In this document: piece by piece, positions 46,374 to 55,802 of the stretch
Layout: each line of letters begins with the position of its first letter
How positions within the stretch are numbered: the first letter of the stretch is position 1
From: Streptococcus gordonii
Lineage (GTDB): Bacteria; Bacillota; Bacilli; Lactobacillales; Streptococcaceae
Direction of reading: 5' to 3'
Assembly: GCF_001553855.1 (NCBI RefSeq)
Contig: NZ_LQWV01000038.1
Location: 1 to 64,000 of the forward strand
DNA length: 64,000 bases
The notes under the pieces: generated by a model
Told to the model about the DNA's origin: nothing
What the model saw: only the letters and a program-made list of their open reading frames with translations
Database searches by the model: none
Position numbers and translations under genes: made by a program

Positions 46374-47552
46374 CTAGTCTAAAACGCGACTGCCACCTGC
46401 AACTTCAGCGATATAGAAGCTTGGAGCATATCCAACGACTTCCTCGTAGTGCTTGCCAACAGCTCCTTTAAAAGCCTCAACAGCGTCTTTTTGAACCAAG
46501 GCAATGGCACAACCTCCAAAACCTGCTCCTGTCATACGAGCACCGAGAACACCTTCTTGATCCCAAGCTGTATGAACAAGTGTGTCCAATTCCAAACCAG
46601 TTACTTCATAGTCATGTTCTAGAGAGACGTGAGAAGCATTCATCAAGCGACCAAATGTTTCCAAATCACCTGCTTGAAGTGCTGCTTGAGCTTTAAGAGT
46701 ACGTTGGTTTTCAAGCACAGCATGGCGAGCACGTTTCAAACGATTTTCGTCTTTAATCAGATAGCTGTATTGGTCAAAAGCCCACTCGTCCAATTCACCC
46801 AAGGTCTGAATATCCAAGGCAGCTTGCAATTCTTCTACTGCTTTTTCACACTCAGCACGGCGTTCATTGTATTTAGAGTCCGCCAGTTCACGGCGTTTGT
46901 TGGTGTTCATGATGACAACGACATTGTCTTTCAAATCAAGCGGCACCAAGTCGTATTCTAGAGTGTTGGTATCTAGGTAAATAGCACGTTGGTCTGCACC
47001 CATACCGATGGCAAACTGGTCCATGATACCAGAGTTGACTCCAATAAAGTTGTTTTCTGTTTGTTTTCCGATTTTAACCAAATCCAAACGGTCTAGTTTT
47101 AAATCAAAGAGATGCTCTGCCACAACACCAGTCAAGAGTTCCAAAGATGCTGATGATGACAAGCCAGCTCCATTTGGGATATTCCCATAAACATAAAAAT
47201 CAAACCCTTTGTCAATCACGTGTCCAGCTTCTTGCAAGAAATGAAGAACCCCTTTTGGATAGTTGGTCCAGCTGTGCTCTTTTTCAAATTTGAGGTCAGC
47301 TAGAGGAACTTCTATAATGCCCTTGTCCTCAAAGTTGGCTGAGTAAAAACGCAAGACTTGGTCGTCACGCTTGCGAGCCGCCCCATAAGTCCCCAAAGAA
47401 ATAGCCGCCGGAAAAACGTGCCCACCGTTGTAGTCTGTGTGTTCACCAATCAGATTGATACGACCTGGTGAAAAGAAAGTTTGGTCTGCTTCTTGACCAA
47501 AAACGGCAAGAAAGTCTTTGCGAAGGGCTTCAGTAGTAAGATCTTGTGTCAT
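46374..47552 (-). CDS. galK: Galactokinase
   Basis: 392 residues. GHMP kinase: signature [15 protein letters not shown] (28-42), P-loop-like [13 protein letters not shown], and C-terminal [16 protein letters not shown]. Phosphorylates galactose at C1. AGGAGAATTCAT precedes the ATG. It is first in the operon, directly controlled by the promoter and operator region at 47591-47673. Confidence 0.97.
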   Translation of the reverse strand: MTQDLTTEALRKDFLAVFGQEADQTFFSPGRINLIGEHTDYNGGHVFPAAISLGTYGAARKRDDQVLRFYSANFEDKGIIEVPLADLKFEKEHSWTNYPKGVLHFLQEAGHVIDKGFDFYVYGNIPNGAGLSSSASLELLTGVVAEHLFDLKLDRLDLVKIGKQTENNFIGVNSGIMDQFAIGMGADQRAIYLDTNTLEYDLVPLDLKDNVVVIMNTNKRRELADSKYNERRAECEKAVEELQAALDIQTLGELDEWAFDQYSYLIKDENRLKRARHAVLENQRTLKAQAALQAGDLETFGRLMNASHVSLEHDYEVTGLELDTLVHTAWDQEGVLGARMTGAGFGGCAIALVQKDAVEAFKGAVGKHYEEVVGYAPSFYIAEVAGGSRVLD

Positions 47553-47590
47553 ATGAATTCTCCTTTGACTGTCGTTAAGTCATCTTAACG

Positions 47591-47604
47591 TGTAATCGTT
47601 TTCT
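47591..47604. promoter_or_regulatory. cre-like site (CcpA catabolite control) at the galK promoter
   Basis: TGTAATCGTTTTCT matches 13 of 14 positions of TGWAANCGNTNWCA. It lies just downstream of the -10 element, overlapping the expected transcription start of galK, a position where CcpA would repress. Confidence 0.6.
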
Positions 47605-47607
47605 TCT

Positions 47608-47636
47608 ATTGTATCTAAGGGATTTACCAAGGTCAA
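47608..47636 (-). promoter_or_regulatory. galK operon promoter
   Basis: On the minus strand TTGACC (47631-47636), a 17-bp spacer, then TACAAT (47608-47613), followed about 55 bp later by the galK ATG. A strong sigma-A type match. Confidence 0.75.
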
Positions 47637-47640
47637 TCCT

Positions 47641-47673
47641 TTTTACTGAACTTTTACTAAACTATCAGTAAAA
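47641..47673. promoter_or_regulatory. GalR operator candidate in the galK-galR intergenic region
   Basis: TTTTACTGA (47641-47649) and TCAGTAAAA (47665-47673) form an inverted repeat, with TTTTACTAAA between them. TTTAGTAAA-type boxes are known GalR targets in streptococci. It abuts the galK -35 and precedes the weak -10 (TATACT, 47689-47694) for galR, so it can control both directions. Confidence 0.6.
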
Positions 47674-47688
47674 AGCAGAAAAATATGA

Positions 47689-48720
<1,032 letters not shown>

Positions 48721-48727
48721 GATAACA

Positions 48728-48753
48728 AAACGACCTCTAGCGAGATCGTTTTT
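48728..48753 (+). terminator. Terminator after galR
   Basis: AAACGACCTC pairs imperfectly with GAGATCGTTT around TAGC and runs into TTTTT, ending at the czcD stop codon, the convergent neighbour. Confidence 0.65.
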
Positions 48754-49644
48754 CTAATGATGATGCCCATGCTTCTGCTCTATGGTTCTCACCCTCCGCC
48801 TATGTTGCGCATGATTGCTTTGACTGCTGTCCACTTCAATAGTGATATTCTGCACGCCTCTTTCTTCTAAACATTGACGCACCACTTCTTTGGTCTCCAT
48901 CATCTGTTCCCAGTCCTTGATACAAATGTGAACAATAGCATTATTCTCCAGACCGTCCATGGACCAAATGCTAAGTTGATTGACACTGTTGACATTGGGT
49001 AGAGCCTCTAAATCCTTCTCCAAATCACTTGTCTCGACTCCTTCTGGCACAGCATCTAGGAAAATCTTCAGTGCGCTCCAAAAGCGAGGAATGGCTTTCG
49101 ACAGAATAAAGATAGAAATAACCAGCGATAAAAGCGGATCGAGGATATACCAATCTGTAAATCGGAGGATAATCGCCATTAGGATGACGGCCAACCAACC
49201 AAGAGTGTCTTCCAAAAAATGCAAGCTAAGAATTGACTCGTTCTTTGTCTTTCCTTTACGGACTACTAGACTAGCTAGCACATTAATAGCCACTGCAATG
49301 ATTCCCAGCCATAGGATACCATTTTCATTAACGGGTTGAGGGTGAACGATCTTTGTGACATTTTCCAAGATCACTAGGACAGACCCTATCATAAGAATCA
49401 CAGCCGTTAGCATGGCCTCTAAAAGACTAAAACGTTTATAACCCAAGGTGTACTGCCTATCTTCTTCACGATTGGAGATCGTTTCTAAAAGGGCTGAGAT
49501 ACCAATGGCCATAGCATCTCCCAAGTCATGAACAGAATCAGCAAGAACTGCACTCGAACCAAAGATTCCTCCTGCGATCAACTCAACAATCGCATAGCTT
49601 AAATTTAAGAAAAAAGCTAACCAGATAGATGTTTTAGAACTCAT
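48754..49644 (-). CDS. czcD: Cation diffusion facilitator, zinc efflux CzcD
   Basis: 296 residues, six membrane helices, then a cytoplasmic domain. Metal site residues appear as ADSVHDLGDAMAIG in helix II and LHFLEDTLGWLA in helix V. The tail EQKHGHHH is His-rich. Divergent from the TetR-type regulator SczA, the known pneumococcal zinc-responsive pair, so zinc-induced expression is expected. Confidence 0.93.
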   Translation of the reverse strand: MSSKTSIWLAFFLNLSYAIVELIAGGIFGSSAVLADSVHDLGDAMAIGISALLETISNREEDRQYTLGYKRFSLLEAMLTAVILMIGSVLVILENVTKIVHPQPVNENGILWLGIIAVAINVLASLVVRKGKTKNESILSLHFLEDTLGWLAVILMAIILRFTDWYILDPLLSLVISIFILSKAIPRFWSALKIFLDAVPEGVETSDLEKDLEALPNVNSVNQLSIWSMDGLENNAIVHICIKDWEQMMETKEVVRQCLEERGVQNITIEVDSSQSNHAQHRRRVRTIEQKHGHHH

Positions 49645-49740
49645 TTCTCTCCCTCCTTTGGTATAATGGGTATATACATACTTCTTTCATTTGTATTATC
49701 TAATAAAATTCAAAGAAAGGATAGAAGCAAACTGTCAGCC

Positions 49741-49758
49741 CTGTTCAGTTCTGAACAG
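49741..49758. promoter_or_regulatory. Perfect palindrome upstream of sczA, operator candidate
   Basis: CTGTTCAG, two bases, CTGAACAG: an eight-bp inverted repeat ending 18 bp before the sczA start and within the czcD-sczA gap. Its placement suits binding of the TetR-family regulator. I cannot confirm that it equals the published SczA motif. Confidence 0.5.
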
Positions 49759-49776
49759 TTTGTCTCAAGTGTCTAT

Positions 49777-50331
49777 ATGTCAAAAAGAGATCGTCGAGTC
49801 AGTAAGACTAAAAAAGCCATCTATCAAACTTTTTTACAACTTTTGAACGATAAGGGCTATGATGCCACTACTGTCCAGGATATCATTGACCTAGCAGATG
49901 TTGGACGTTCTACTTTTTACTGTCACTATGAAAGTAAGGAACTCCTTTTAGATGAGCTCTGTCGCTACCTCTTTCATCATCTCTTTGAAAGGGAAGGACA
50001 CTTTACTACCGAGGACTACCTCGCACATATCTTTTTACATTTTCAAAAAAACCAGGACCATGTCACCAGTCTTCTTTTTTCCAAAAACGACTACTTCCTC
50101 CGCCAACTACACAAGGAACTCGAACACCACGTTTATCCCATGGTAGCGGGTGACTTGCAAGAGGCCTATCCAAACATTCCGGCCTCCTACCTTCAACATT
50201 TTGTTGTGACGAACTTTATCGAGACCCTAACTTGGTGGCTAAAAAAAGGAAAATCTTATACCGAAGACCAAGTGGTGAGATTTTACCTTGATGTAATGGA
50301 GATGACCTCTACAACTCCACTTGATAACTAA
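49777..50331 (+). CDS. sczA: TetR-family zinc-responsive regulator SczA
   Basis: 184 residues from ATG 49777. An earlier in-frame ATG at 49666 would add a stretch lying across the promoter and palindrome. HTH: SKTKKAIYQTFLQLLNDKGYDATTVQDIIDLADVGRSTFYCHY (core about 30-50). Position beside czcD and the next gene order match pneumococcal sczA, an activator of czcD in high zinc. The RBS is weak. Confidence 0.85.
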   Translation: MSKRDRRVSKTKKAIYQTFLQLLNDKGYDATTVQDIIDLADVGRSTFYCHYESKELLLDELCRYLFHHLFEREGHFTTEDYLAHIFLHFQKNQDHVTSLLFSKNDYFLRQLHKELEHHVYPMVAGDLQEAYPNIPASYLQHFVVTNFIETLTWWLKKGKSYTEDQVVRFYLDVMEMTSTTPLDN

Positions 50332-50357
50332 TCCTGTAACTCAGAAAGGAACCAACT

Positions 50358-50690
50358 ATGTTAACTTCGATGATTCTAGGAATACTAACAATTGTACTAG
50401 CTCTCGCCTTCTCATTGCTTCACCTTGCTGCTGCTTTTTCAGCCATAAAACAAAAAAACTACTGTCTAGGAAATAAATGCATTTTGGTCGGCAGCTGCAT
50501 CACCTCTCTGGCTCTAGCTATCTTTTACTTCGTTCCGCTTGCAACCATTCTTATATGGATTGTGGGCTCGAGTATCGTCTGCTATGGAGCCTACTGGAAC
50601 GGCCAACAGAAAGAAAGTCAACATATCTCGCACCACATCGTTCGTATAACGAGCGCTATTATCATTACGGTATTATTCATTTTGCTCTAA
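50358..50690 (+). CDS. Small hydrophobic membrane protein of unknown function
   Basis: 110 residues with about four membrane segments (roughly 5-28, 42-60, 62-78, 94-110) and a His-rich loop (QHISHHIV). AGAAAGGAACC before the ATG. It follows sczA by 26 nt and ends at a strong terminator, so it is probably in the same transcript. No family recognised. Confidence 0.6.
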   Translation: MLTSMILGILTIVLALAFSLLHLAAAFSAIKQKNYCLGNKCILVGSCITSLALAIFYFVPLATILIWIVGSSIVCYGAYWNGQQKESQHISHHIVRITSAIIITVLFILL

Positions 50691-50693
50691 CAC

Positions 50694-50719
50694 AAAAAAG
50701 GATCATCTGATCCTTTTTT
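50694..50719. terminator. Bidirectional terminator between the small membrane protein and pnuC
   Basis: AAAAAAGGATCA (50694-50705) and TGATCCTTTTTT (50708-50719): a perfect inverted repeat between convergent genes. Confidence 0.88.
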
Positions 50720-50725
50720 ACTTTT

Positions 50726-51236
50726 TTAAGCACTCTTTGCTGCCTTGCTCCACTGATACCACCCAACTAGACTATTGATCAAGTAAATCAGGTATTTTCC
50801 TTGAATTTGCAGGCTTTCTCCCCACCAGAGATAGATAGAAAAGACATTGGTAGCTGCCCAGAATATCCATTGTTCACGGTAAACAGCTGTCATGAGGATT
50901 TGCCCAACCCTATTGGTCGCATCGGTGATGGAATCGCGATAAGGACGATTGGCTCCGATAGACTGATAAATGAACCCAAATACCAACCACCAAAGAACAC
51001 TAATGGAAAGATACTCGGTCCAACCCTTGCCGTCCAGTTTACGCGCGACAAACTCCTGCTTTTCTTTCTTGAACTGTGCTTGGTAGATCCACACTAGAAG
51101 GCCAATTGGCTGCATGGCCGTAAAGTAGAGTGTCGTCAGCACCTCACCATAGAAGCCTTTTTGAAGGGCAAGCACCAGATAAATGATGGAATTAATCAAA
51201 CCAAATAGGTAGTTACTAGCACGACCTTCAGCTTCT
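50726..51236 (-). pseudogene. pnuC: pnuC (nicotinamide riboside transporter), 5' end lost
   Basis: The remaining frame codes about 170 residues of a PnuC-type membrane protein (NYLFGLINSIIYLVLALQ, FYGEVLTTLYFTAMQPIGL, then RVGQILMTAVYREQWIFWAATNVFSIYLWW, KYLIYLINSLVGWYQW). Full proteins are about 220-260 residues, so the N-terminal membrane segments are missing. An in-frame TGA stands at 51237-51239, exactly where homology stops and the mobile island begins. No start codon with RBS is visible. In S. pneumoniae an intact pnuC adjoins proWX; here it was broken by the insertion. Confidence 0.85.
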
Positions 51237-51271
51237 CAAAGAGCAGAAAAAAGGTTAGTAAGGCTTGAGAG

Positions 51272-51595
51272 ATGAATCATTTTAAAGGCAAACAATTCCA
51301 ACAAGACGTCATCATTGTCGCTGTTGGTTATTACCTACGTTACAATCTGAGCTATCGTGAAGTTCAGGAATTGCTTTATGACCGTGGAATAAATGTTTGT
51401 CACACTACGATTTATCGGTGGGTTCAAGAATACAGTAAAATCCTCTATCATCTCTGGAAAAAGAAAAATAAACAGTCCTTCTATTCGTGGAAAATGGATG
51501 AAACCTATATCAAAATTAAGGGGCGTTGGCATTATCTCTATCGAGCGATTGATGCGGACGGTTTAACATTGGATATCTGGTTACGAAAGAAACGT
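51272..51595 (+). mobile_element. Truncated IS6-family (IS1216/ISS1-like) transposase, N-terminal 108 residues
   Basis: MNHFKGKQFQQDVIIVAVGY and the following zinc-binding/HTH part (SYREVQELLYDRGINVCHTTIYRWVQEY) plus the first catalytic Asp region (SWKMDETYIKIKG, AIDADGLTLD) are IS6-family. The match stops at WLRKKR, before the second Asp and the Glu of the DDE triad, so it cannot transpose by itself. I see no clear left terminal inverted repeat in 51237-51271. Confidence 0.85.
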
Positions 51596-51967
51596 CGAGC
51601 AGACGATAACATCTATAAGTTAGAAGATACCGCCTATCAAGAAGATAAAGCACGCAAAGCAGAAACCGAAGATAAGCTAGCTATTGAAGCAATGAAAAGC
51701 AAGTACACCATGCTATTGCTAGAAAATATGTTGCTAAGTCCGTTTGAAATGCATGATACAAAAATCATGGCAGGATTGCAAGTCCATGTTTACCCCCTCT
51801 ATGACGAACTGAAAGAATTAAGAGGGCTAAATAGTGTTAAAGACCACTTGTCTTATGTTGCCAGCAGACGTGAAGAATATTCTAAGCATAATATCGCACG
51901 CTACCTCAAAAAAGCCATTGAACAATATCTACCAACGGTTAAAAGGCAAGACTTAAACCATGAGTGA
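51272..51967 (+). pseudogene. Chimeric frame: transposase head joined to the tail of a plasmid replication protein-like sequence
   Basis: The frame continues from the transposase fragment through residue 108 into about 123 residues unlike any IS6 protein (RADDNIYKLEDTAYQEDKAR ... VKRQDLNHE). Because this tail ends overlapping the start of a DUF536/OrfX-like gene, the pair resembles the rep-orfX layout of lactic-acid-bacterial theta plasmids, so the tail is probably the C-terminus of such a replication protein. The identity of the tail is inferred from that context only. The join is likely a recombination scar. Confidence 0.6.
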
Positions 51968-52436
51968 AGACTTAAAAACGATCAAAGAGCTGGCGGATGA
52001 GTTGAGTGTTACAAAACAAAATATTCAATATCACTACCAAAGGTTACCAAAAGAATTACAGCTTAAAAGTTCCAATGGGTCTAATCTAATAAATTCTAAA
52101 GCAGAAAAAATAATTTTAGGTAAATTAGAAAGTAGTAGCAAATCAAATACCAAAGACCAACAAATAGAAAAACTAACTAATTTGTTAGACCAGTAACAAC
52201 AATTAGCCTTGCAAGATAAAAAGTTGCTAGAAGAATACAAGGCGGAAAATGATAACTTAAAAGCCCTCAAAATGCCCTCACAGGAAACAGAATTCAAACA
52301 CTTAGACAATCAATATAAAGATGAAGTGAACGCTCTTAAAGAGAAGTTGGAAAATTTACAAGAAAAAATCAAAGATCAAAAAAGGATAGAAGAACAAGAA
52401 AAACCAATAAAATGGTGGGGACTATGGCGAAAATAG
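51960..52436 (+). pseudogene. DUF536/OrfX-type plasmid protein, interrupted by an in-frame stop
   Basis: N-terminal helix-turn-helix (DLKTIKELADELSVTKQNIQYHYQRLP), linker, then a coiled-coil tail (LKEKLENLQEKIKDQKR) ending KWWGLWRK, the layout of the DUF536 proteins next to repB in lactococcal plasmids. A TAA at 52194-52196 splits the frame; the sequence resumes in the same frame (QQLALQDKKLLEEYKAEN). It is a nonsense mutation rather than a frameshift. Confidence 0.75.
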
Positions 52437-52585
52437 ATGATTCAGTTAAAAAGAAAGTTCCAGAATTGCGATTTAAAGGATTCACGGATGAATGGGAACA
52501 GCGTAAGTTGGGAGACGAAGTTCGAATAGTGATGGGACAGTCTCCTAATTCAGAAAATTATACTGATGATCCTAATGGGCGCTAA
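52424..52585 (+). pseudogene. hsdS: hsdS fragment (type I restriction specificity subunit), first 53 codons
   Basis: ATG at 52424 overlaps the end of the DUF536 frame. The peptide MAKIDDSVKKKVPELRFKGF followed by TDEWEQRKLGD is the standard start of lactococcal/streptococcal HsdS proteins. A stop at 52583-52585 ends it after DDPNGR, far short of the ~400 residues needed. Plasmid-borne hsdS next to repB/orfX is common in lactococci. Confidence 0.82.
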
Positions 52586-52809
52586 AAATGCGAAGACCTA
52601 TGAAGACCTATTTTGTATTAGTCAAACAAAAAATCCAAAAGAAATGGTATATGATTATGACCATGAAACAAAGTAAAATCAAACCGAGTGATCTGAGGAA
52701 GCACCCGATGATCATGAAACGTTATTAAACACAAAAGTCACCCATGTGAGTTCTTGCCAGAAGCTGAAGTTAATCCTTCAACCTGGAAAACCCGCAGAGG
52801 TGACTTTTT
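52586..52809. other. Remnant DNA between hsdS fragment and ECF transporter genes
   Basis: Contains a 33-codon frame (52575-52676; MGAKNAKTYEDLFCISQTKN then PKEMVYDYDHETK) that looks like the tail of a mobile-element protein, source unrecognised. AAAAGTCACC (52733-52742) and GGTGACTTTT (52799-52808) form a 10-bp inverted repeat with a 56-nt loop just beyond the ECF operon stop, possibly a loose terminator for it on the minus strand. Confidence 0.45.
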
Positions 52810-53610
52810 CTATACATCTCGATTTTTCTGGCAATAATCATTAACCGATAAATATGTCTGTGAATCACCCAGCGACTCCGCTATGTCCATAATCCGCGGT
52901 GGTAGTAATCCCACTCGCTGGACAAGTTCGTGATTGCTGAACAATTCCCGTGGACTGCCGGCGAAGCCAAACTTCCCGTGTTCCATAACATACACCGACT
53001 CAAACTCGGCGGCGACCCAATCCATGTCATGGGTGATGGTCACAACTTGGTGGCCCGAATCAGCCAACTGATGGAAAATTGCGGTCAACTTGCGCCGGCT
53101 TTCCCAATCAAGCGACATCATCGGCTCATCAAATAAATAAATCGCCGGATCCACTGCCAAAACTGTGGCAACGCTCAACAGCTTGCGTTCCGACAATGAC
53201 AGGTCATATGGACTTTCAGCTGTTTTATCATCCAAGCCAACTCTTTTTAGAGCCGCTAAAGCCCGCCTCGTAATCGTGTCGTGGTCATCCATGACCTGCG
53301 CGACATTCCACTCCACCTCTCGTTGAACGGTCGGGTTGAAAAGCTGATCGTCAGGATTCTGAAAAGTAATCCCAACCTTCAGTAACTTTTCGACTGGTTT
53401 AAGATCATTAAAATTTTCTCCATCGATCTTAATCACACCGGTTTGTGGTGTCAGCAAACCCGTCAACAATTTGAAGAGCGTTGATTTGCCGGCACCATTT
53501 TGGCCGACAATCGCCACCATCGGATCGGCGAAGTGTTTGTCTTCAACATCCAAGCTAAAGGACCGTTCCGGATAAGTGAACGTCAGGTGGCTCAGTTCAA
53601 TTGTGGACAT
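52810..53610 (-). CDS. ECF transporter ATPase with intact catalytic site but degenerate signature
   Basis: 266 residues. Walker A GQNGAGKSTLFK, Q-loop TFQNPDDQLF, Walker B IYLFDEPMMSLD with catalytic Glu, H-loop VTITHDMDW. The signature reads LSLSE where LSGGQ is expected. Last gene of the four-gene ECF operon, RBS AAGGAGG. Its features complement those of the partner ATPase encoded upstream (14- to 25-base overlaps). High G+C compared with the flanking core. Confidence 0.88.
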   Translation of the reverse strand: MSTIELSHLTFTYPERSFSLDVEDKHFADPMVAIVGQNGAGKSTLFKLLTGLLTPQTGVIKIDGENFNDLKPVEKLLKVGITFQNPDDQLFNPTVQREVEWNVAQVMDDHDTITRRALAALKRVGLDDKTAESPYDLSLSERKLLSVATVLAVDPAIYLFDEPMMSLDWESRRKLTAIFHQLADSGHQVVTITHDMDWVAAEFESVYVMEHGKFGFAGSPRELFSNHELVQRVGLLPPRIMDIAESLGDSQTYLSVNDYCQKNRDV

Positions 53611-54433
53611 AACGAACCTCCTTCAGATCAGCGTAATTCACCGGATACCGGCCATCAGCCAAGTGCCAATCCATTTTTTGAGCAAGTTGCTGGATTGTCG
53701 GGGCTGGAATCTGCCAGTCAGCTACCAAATGATTAAACACCTCACCCGGCCTGCCCTGGGCTACCACTTGACCCTCGTGCAGCACCCACACAACGTCGGC
53801 GACTTCGCACAAATCGTCAATTTCACTGGTGACAATGAAGACAGTCGTCTCTTTGACTTGGGCCAGCCATTGGAAAAATTGCCGGCGGCCAAGGGGATCC
53901 ATCTCACTGGTCGGATCATCCATAATCAAAATAGCCGGATTAGCCACAATCGCCGTGGCAATTGCCAACCGCTGGATCTGACCACCGGAAAGGCTCTCGG
54001 GACGCAAATTCAGCTGTTCAATCAGCCCCATTTGCGTGGCAACTTCTTCAACCCGTTTTTGAATCAGTCCTTCAGCCATTCCCTGATTAATCAAGTCAAA
54101 GGCGATTTCATCGGCAACCGTGTCTGCCAACCCGCTTAGTTGGCCAGCTGGATTTTGCAGTACAACTCCATTCATGGCATTATAAACGGGCCAATTGTCA
54201 GACACTCGCTGGCCAAACATGTGCCAATCGCCCTCAATCTCAGCAGACACAATTTTGGGAATGACCCCTGCCAGCACACGGCACAAAGTCGATTTGCCGG
54301 AGTGGCTATTCCCGATAATCCCAACCACCTGGCCGGTATGAACCTCCGCGTTAATCTGACGCAGTTGTGGTTGCTCAGTACCCGGATAACGGGTGGTCAA
54401 ATTTTCAATTACAATCCGTTTATCTTCGTCCAT
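53597..54433 (-). CDS. ECF transporter ATPase with degenerate Walker B and H-loop
   Basis: 278 residues from ATG 54433 (GGTGG upstream; GTG three codons earlier is an alternative). Walker A GNSHSGKSTLCR, Q-loop VLQNPAGQLSG, canonical signature LSGGQIQR, but Walker B reads ILIMDDPTS (Asp for catalytic Glu) and the H-loop reads IVTSEID (no His). Paired with the downstream ATPase this leaves one active and one inactive ATP site. It overlaps EcfT at its start. Confidence 0.88.
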   Translation of the reverse strand: MDEDKRIVIENLTTRYPGTEQPQLRQINAEVHTGQVVGIIGNSHSGKSTLCRVLAGVIPKIVSAEIEGDWHMFGQRVSDNWPVYNAMNGVVLQNPAGQLSGLADTVADEIAFDLINQGMAEGLIQKRVEEVATQMGLIEQLNLRPESLSGGQIQRLAIATAIVANPAILIMDDPTSEMDPLGRRQFFQWLAQVKETTVFIVTSEIDDLCEVADVVWVLHEGQVVAQGRPGEVFNHLVADWQIPAPTIQQLAQKMDWHLADGRYPVNYADLKEVRYVHN

Positions 54434-55203
54434 ATCTTCCACCCAATCAATAAAATTGCCAATCCAGTCAGACCAATGTGCAGCGTCCGCGACAGGCGAT
54501 ACACGCGCTGGGAGGTTCTGACAGTCCGGTTGAGATTATCAAAACCTCTCAGTTGGAGAGAAATCGACCGCGTCATCGATTGATCCAAGGTCTTAATCAC
54601 CAATGGAATTAGAACCGGCAGGACTGACTTTAATTTCTGAATCAACGTTTTTTGCGGATTGGTTCCGCGAACTTTTTGTGCCTGCTGGATTTTCCGCATA
54701 TTGCGCATCATTTCCGGCAAAATATAACACACCGACATCAGAACGTAGACGGTTTTATAAGACAATCCGGACAGTTCCAAATAGGCCGCGTTTTCTGAAA
54801 TACTCGTGGTCACCATAAAAAAGCCACTGGTCAAAATAATCACCAATACTCGACAACCCAGAGTGGTGGCGTAAATCAGGCCTTCTTTGTAGAACGACAC
54901 CCCAAGCACAGAAAACAGCACAGTTTGATTCCGACTGTAAAATAACCCTTGGATGATCAGCATGGTGCAAATCAGAAACAGGCTGAATCCCAGCGCCTTA
55001 AAGGTGGTAGAACTCAATTTGGAAAATAACAATAGCAGTGTTGCGACAAGAATTAATCCGGCCTGAAGCAATAAATTCATACTGGCAAAGCTCAACAACG
55101 TCATGTCCAAGATGAACAAGAGCTTAGTAATCGGATCGATCACCTGGTACCACTTGAGCTTGACCCGTGGCGCTCCAGAAATCATTGTTTTATCAGTCAT
55201 CAT
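54409..55203 (-). CDS. ECF transporter T component (EcfT/CbiQ family)
   Basis: 264 residues. N-terminal membrane helices (about 25-45, 47-62, 68-90, 112-135) and the coupling-helix region with two Ala-Arg-Gly-like motifs: QAKVRGT (as QKVRGTNPQ) and SLQLRGFDN, where ARG is replaced by VRG and LRG. Links the two ATPases to the S component. It starts ATGATG overlapping the S-component stop. Confidence 0.85.
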   Translation of the reverse strand: MMTDKTMISGAPRVKLKWYQVIDPITKLLFILDMTLLSFASMNLLLQAGLILVATLLLLFSKLSSTTFKALGFSLFLICTMLIIQGLFYSRNQTVLFSVLGVSFYKEGLIYATTLGCRVLVIILTSGFFMVTTSISENAAYLELSGLSYKTVYVLMSVCYILPEMMRNMRKIQQAQKVRGTNPQKTLIQKLKSVLPVLIPLVIKTLDQSMTRSISLQLRGFDNLNRTVRTSQRVYRLSRTLHIGLTGLAILLIGWKIWTKINGL

Positions 55204-55802
55204 TTATCATCGCTAAAGAAGTGCACCATCCGCTTCGGCAGCTGACGATAGATGAAGAATGCCAGGTAGGCCACGCAGACTTTATCCAAAATATCCAAGA
55301 CAAACTCATCGGTAAATGAGGCCAGCCACACTGGTGCATGATTGGCGACCATTACCGCAAACAATGAGTCACCCCAAGCGATACCGGTCTGACCACCCCA
55401 AAAGATGACGTTGAGTGGCGTTGAAATGACAGCTGAAACGATGGCAATAATAATAGCAGAAACAAATACTCGTCGCGCTGACGAGAACCACCCATTGGCG
55501 TGCAAAACTCCGACAGCAATCCCAATTCCGATGCTGGTAATCGCATACACGGTTGAAATTGGCGATAAGGTCAGCCCATAGATCACGTTGTTGATGAAAC
55601 CACTAATGGCACCGGCAACCGGCCCAGCCAACATGCTGGTAAGAAAGGTTCCCAAAGACCCCAGCCAAACGGGCAACTTTAACCCCTCCGCCAAGGCTTT
55701 GGCAACATAGTTAATCCCCACGGCAGCGGGAATCAAAGTCATGGTGGCAGCACTTAACCTAAATTTCCACATACTGGTACGATGAATCGGTTCTATTTTC
55801 AT
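55200..55802 (-). CDS. ECF transporter S component, substrate unknown
   Basis: 200 residues, six hydrophobic segments (FRLSAATMTLIPAAVGINYV, LGSLGTFLTSMLAGPVAGAI, then FINNVIYGLTLSPISTVYAI, and later ones), S-component-like. Dedicated (group I) arrangement with its own T and A subunits. First gene of the operon; RBS AAAAGGAG, with a long structured leader. It is not obviously BioY, RibU, ThiT or FolT. A vitamin, metal or nucleobase substrate is possible. Probably transferred from a Lactobacillaceae-type host with higher G+C. Confidence 0.78.
   Translation of the reverse strand: MKIEPIHRTSMWKFRLSAATMTLIPAAVGINYVAKALAEGLKLPVWLGSLGTFLTSMLAGPVAGAISGFINNVIYGLTLSPISTVYAITSIGIGIAVGVLHANGWFSSARRVFVSAIIIAIVSAVISTPLNVIFWGGQTGIAWGDSLFAVMVANHAPVWLASFTDEFVLDILDKVCVAYLAFFIYRQLPKRMVHFFSDDK

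Noticed and set aside
49666..49776. Longer start for SczA at 49666
   Set aside because: The extra residues are hydrophobic, unlike TetR N-termini, and the DNA holds the palindrome and promoter region.
51237..51271. Left terminal inverted repeat of an IS6 element
   Set aside because: The bases before the transposase ATG do not resemble the IS1216/ISS1 terminal repeat, so the element is not called complete.
53576..54139. Plus-strand open frame of 187 codons
   Set aside because: Antisense of the ECF ATPase genes in a high-G+C region, where chance open frames are longer.
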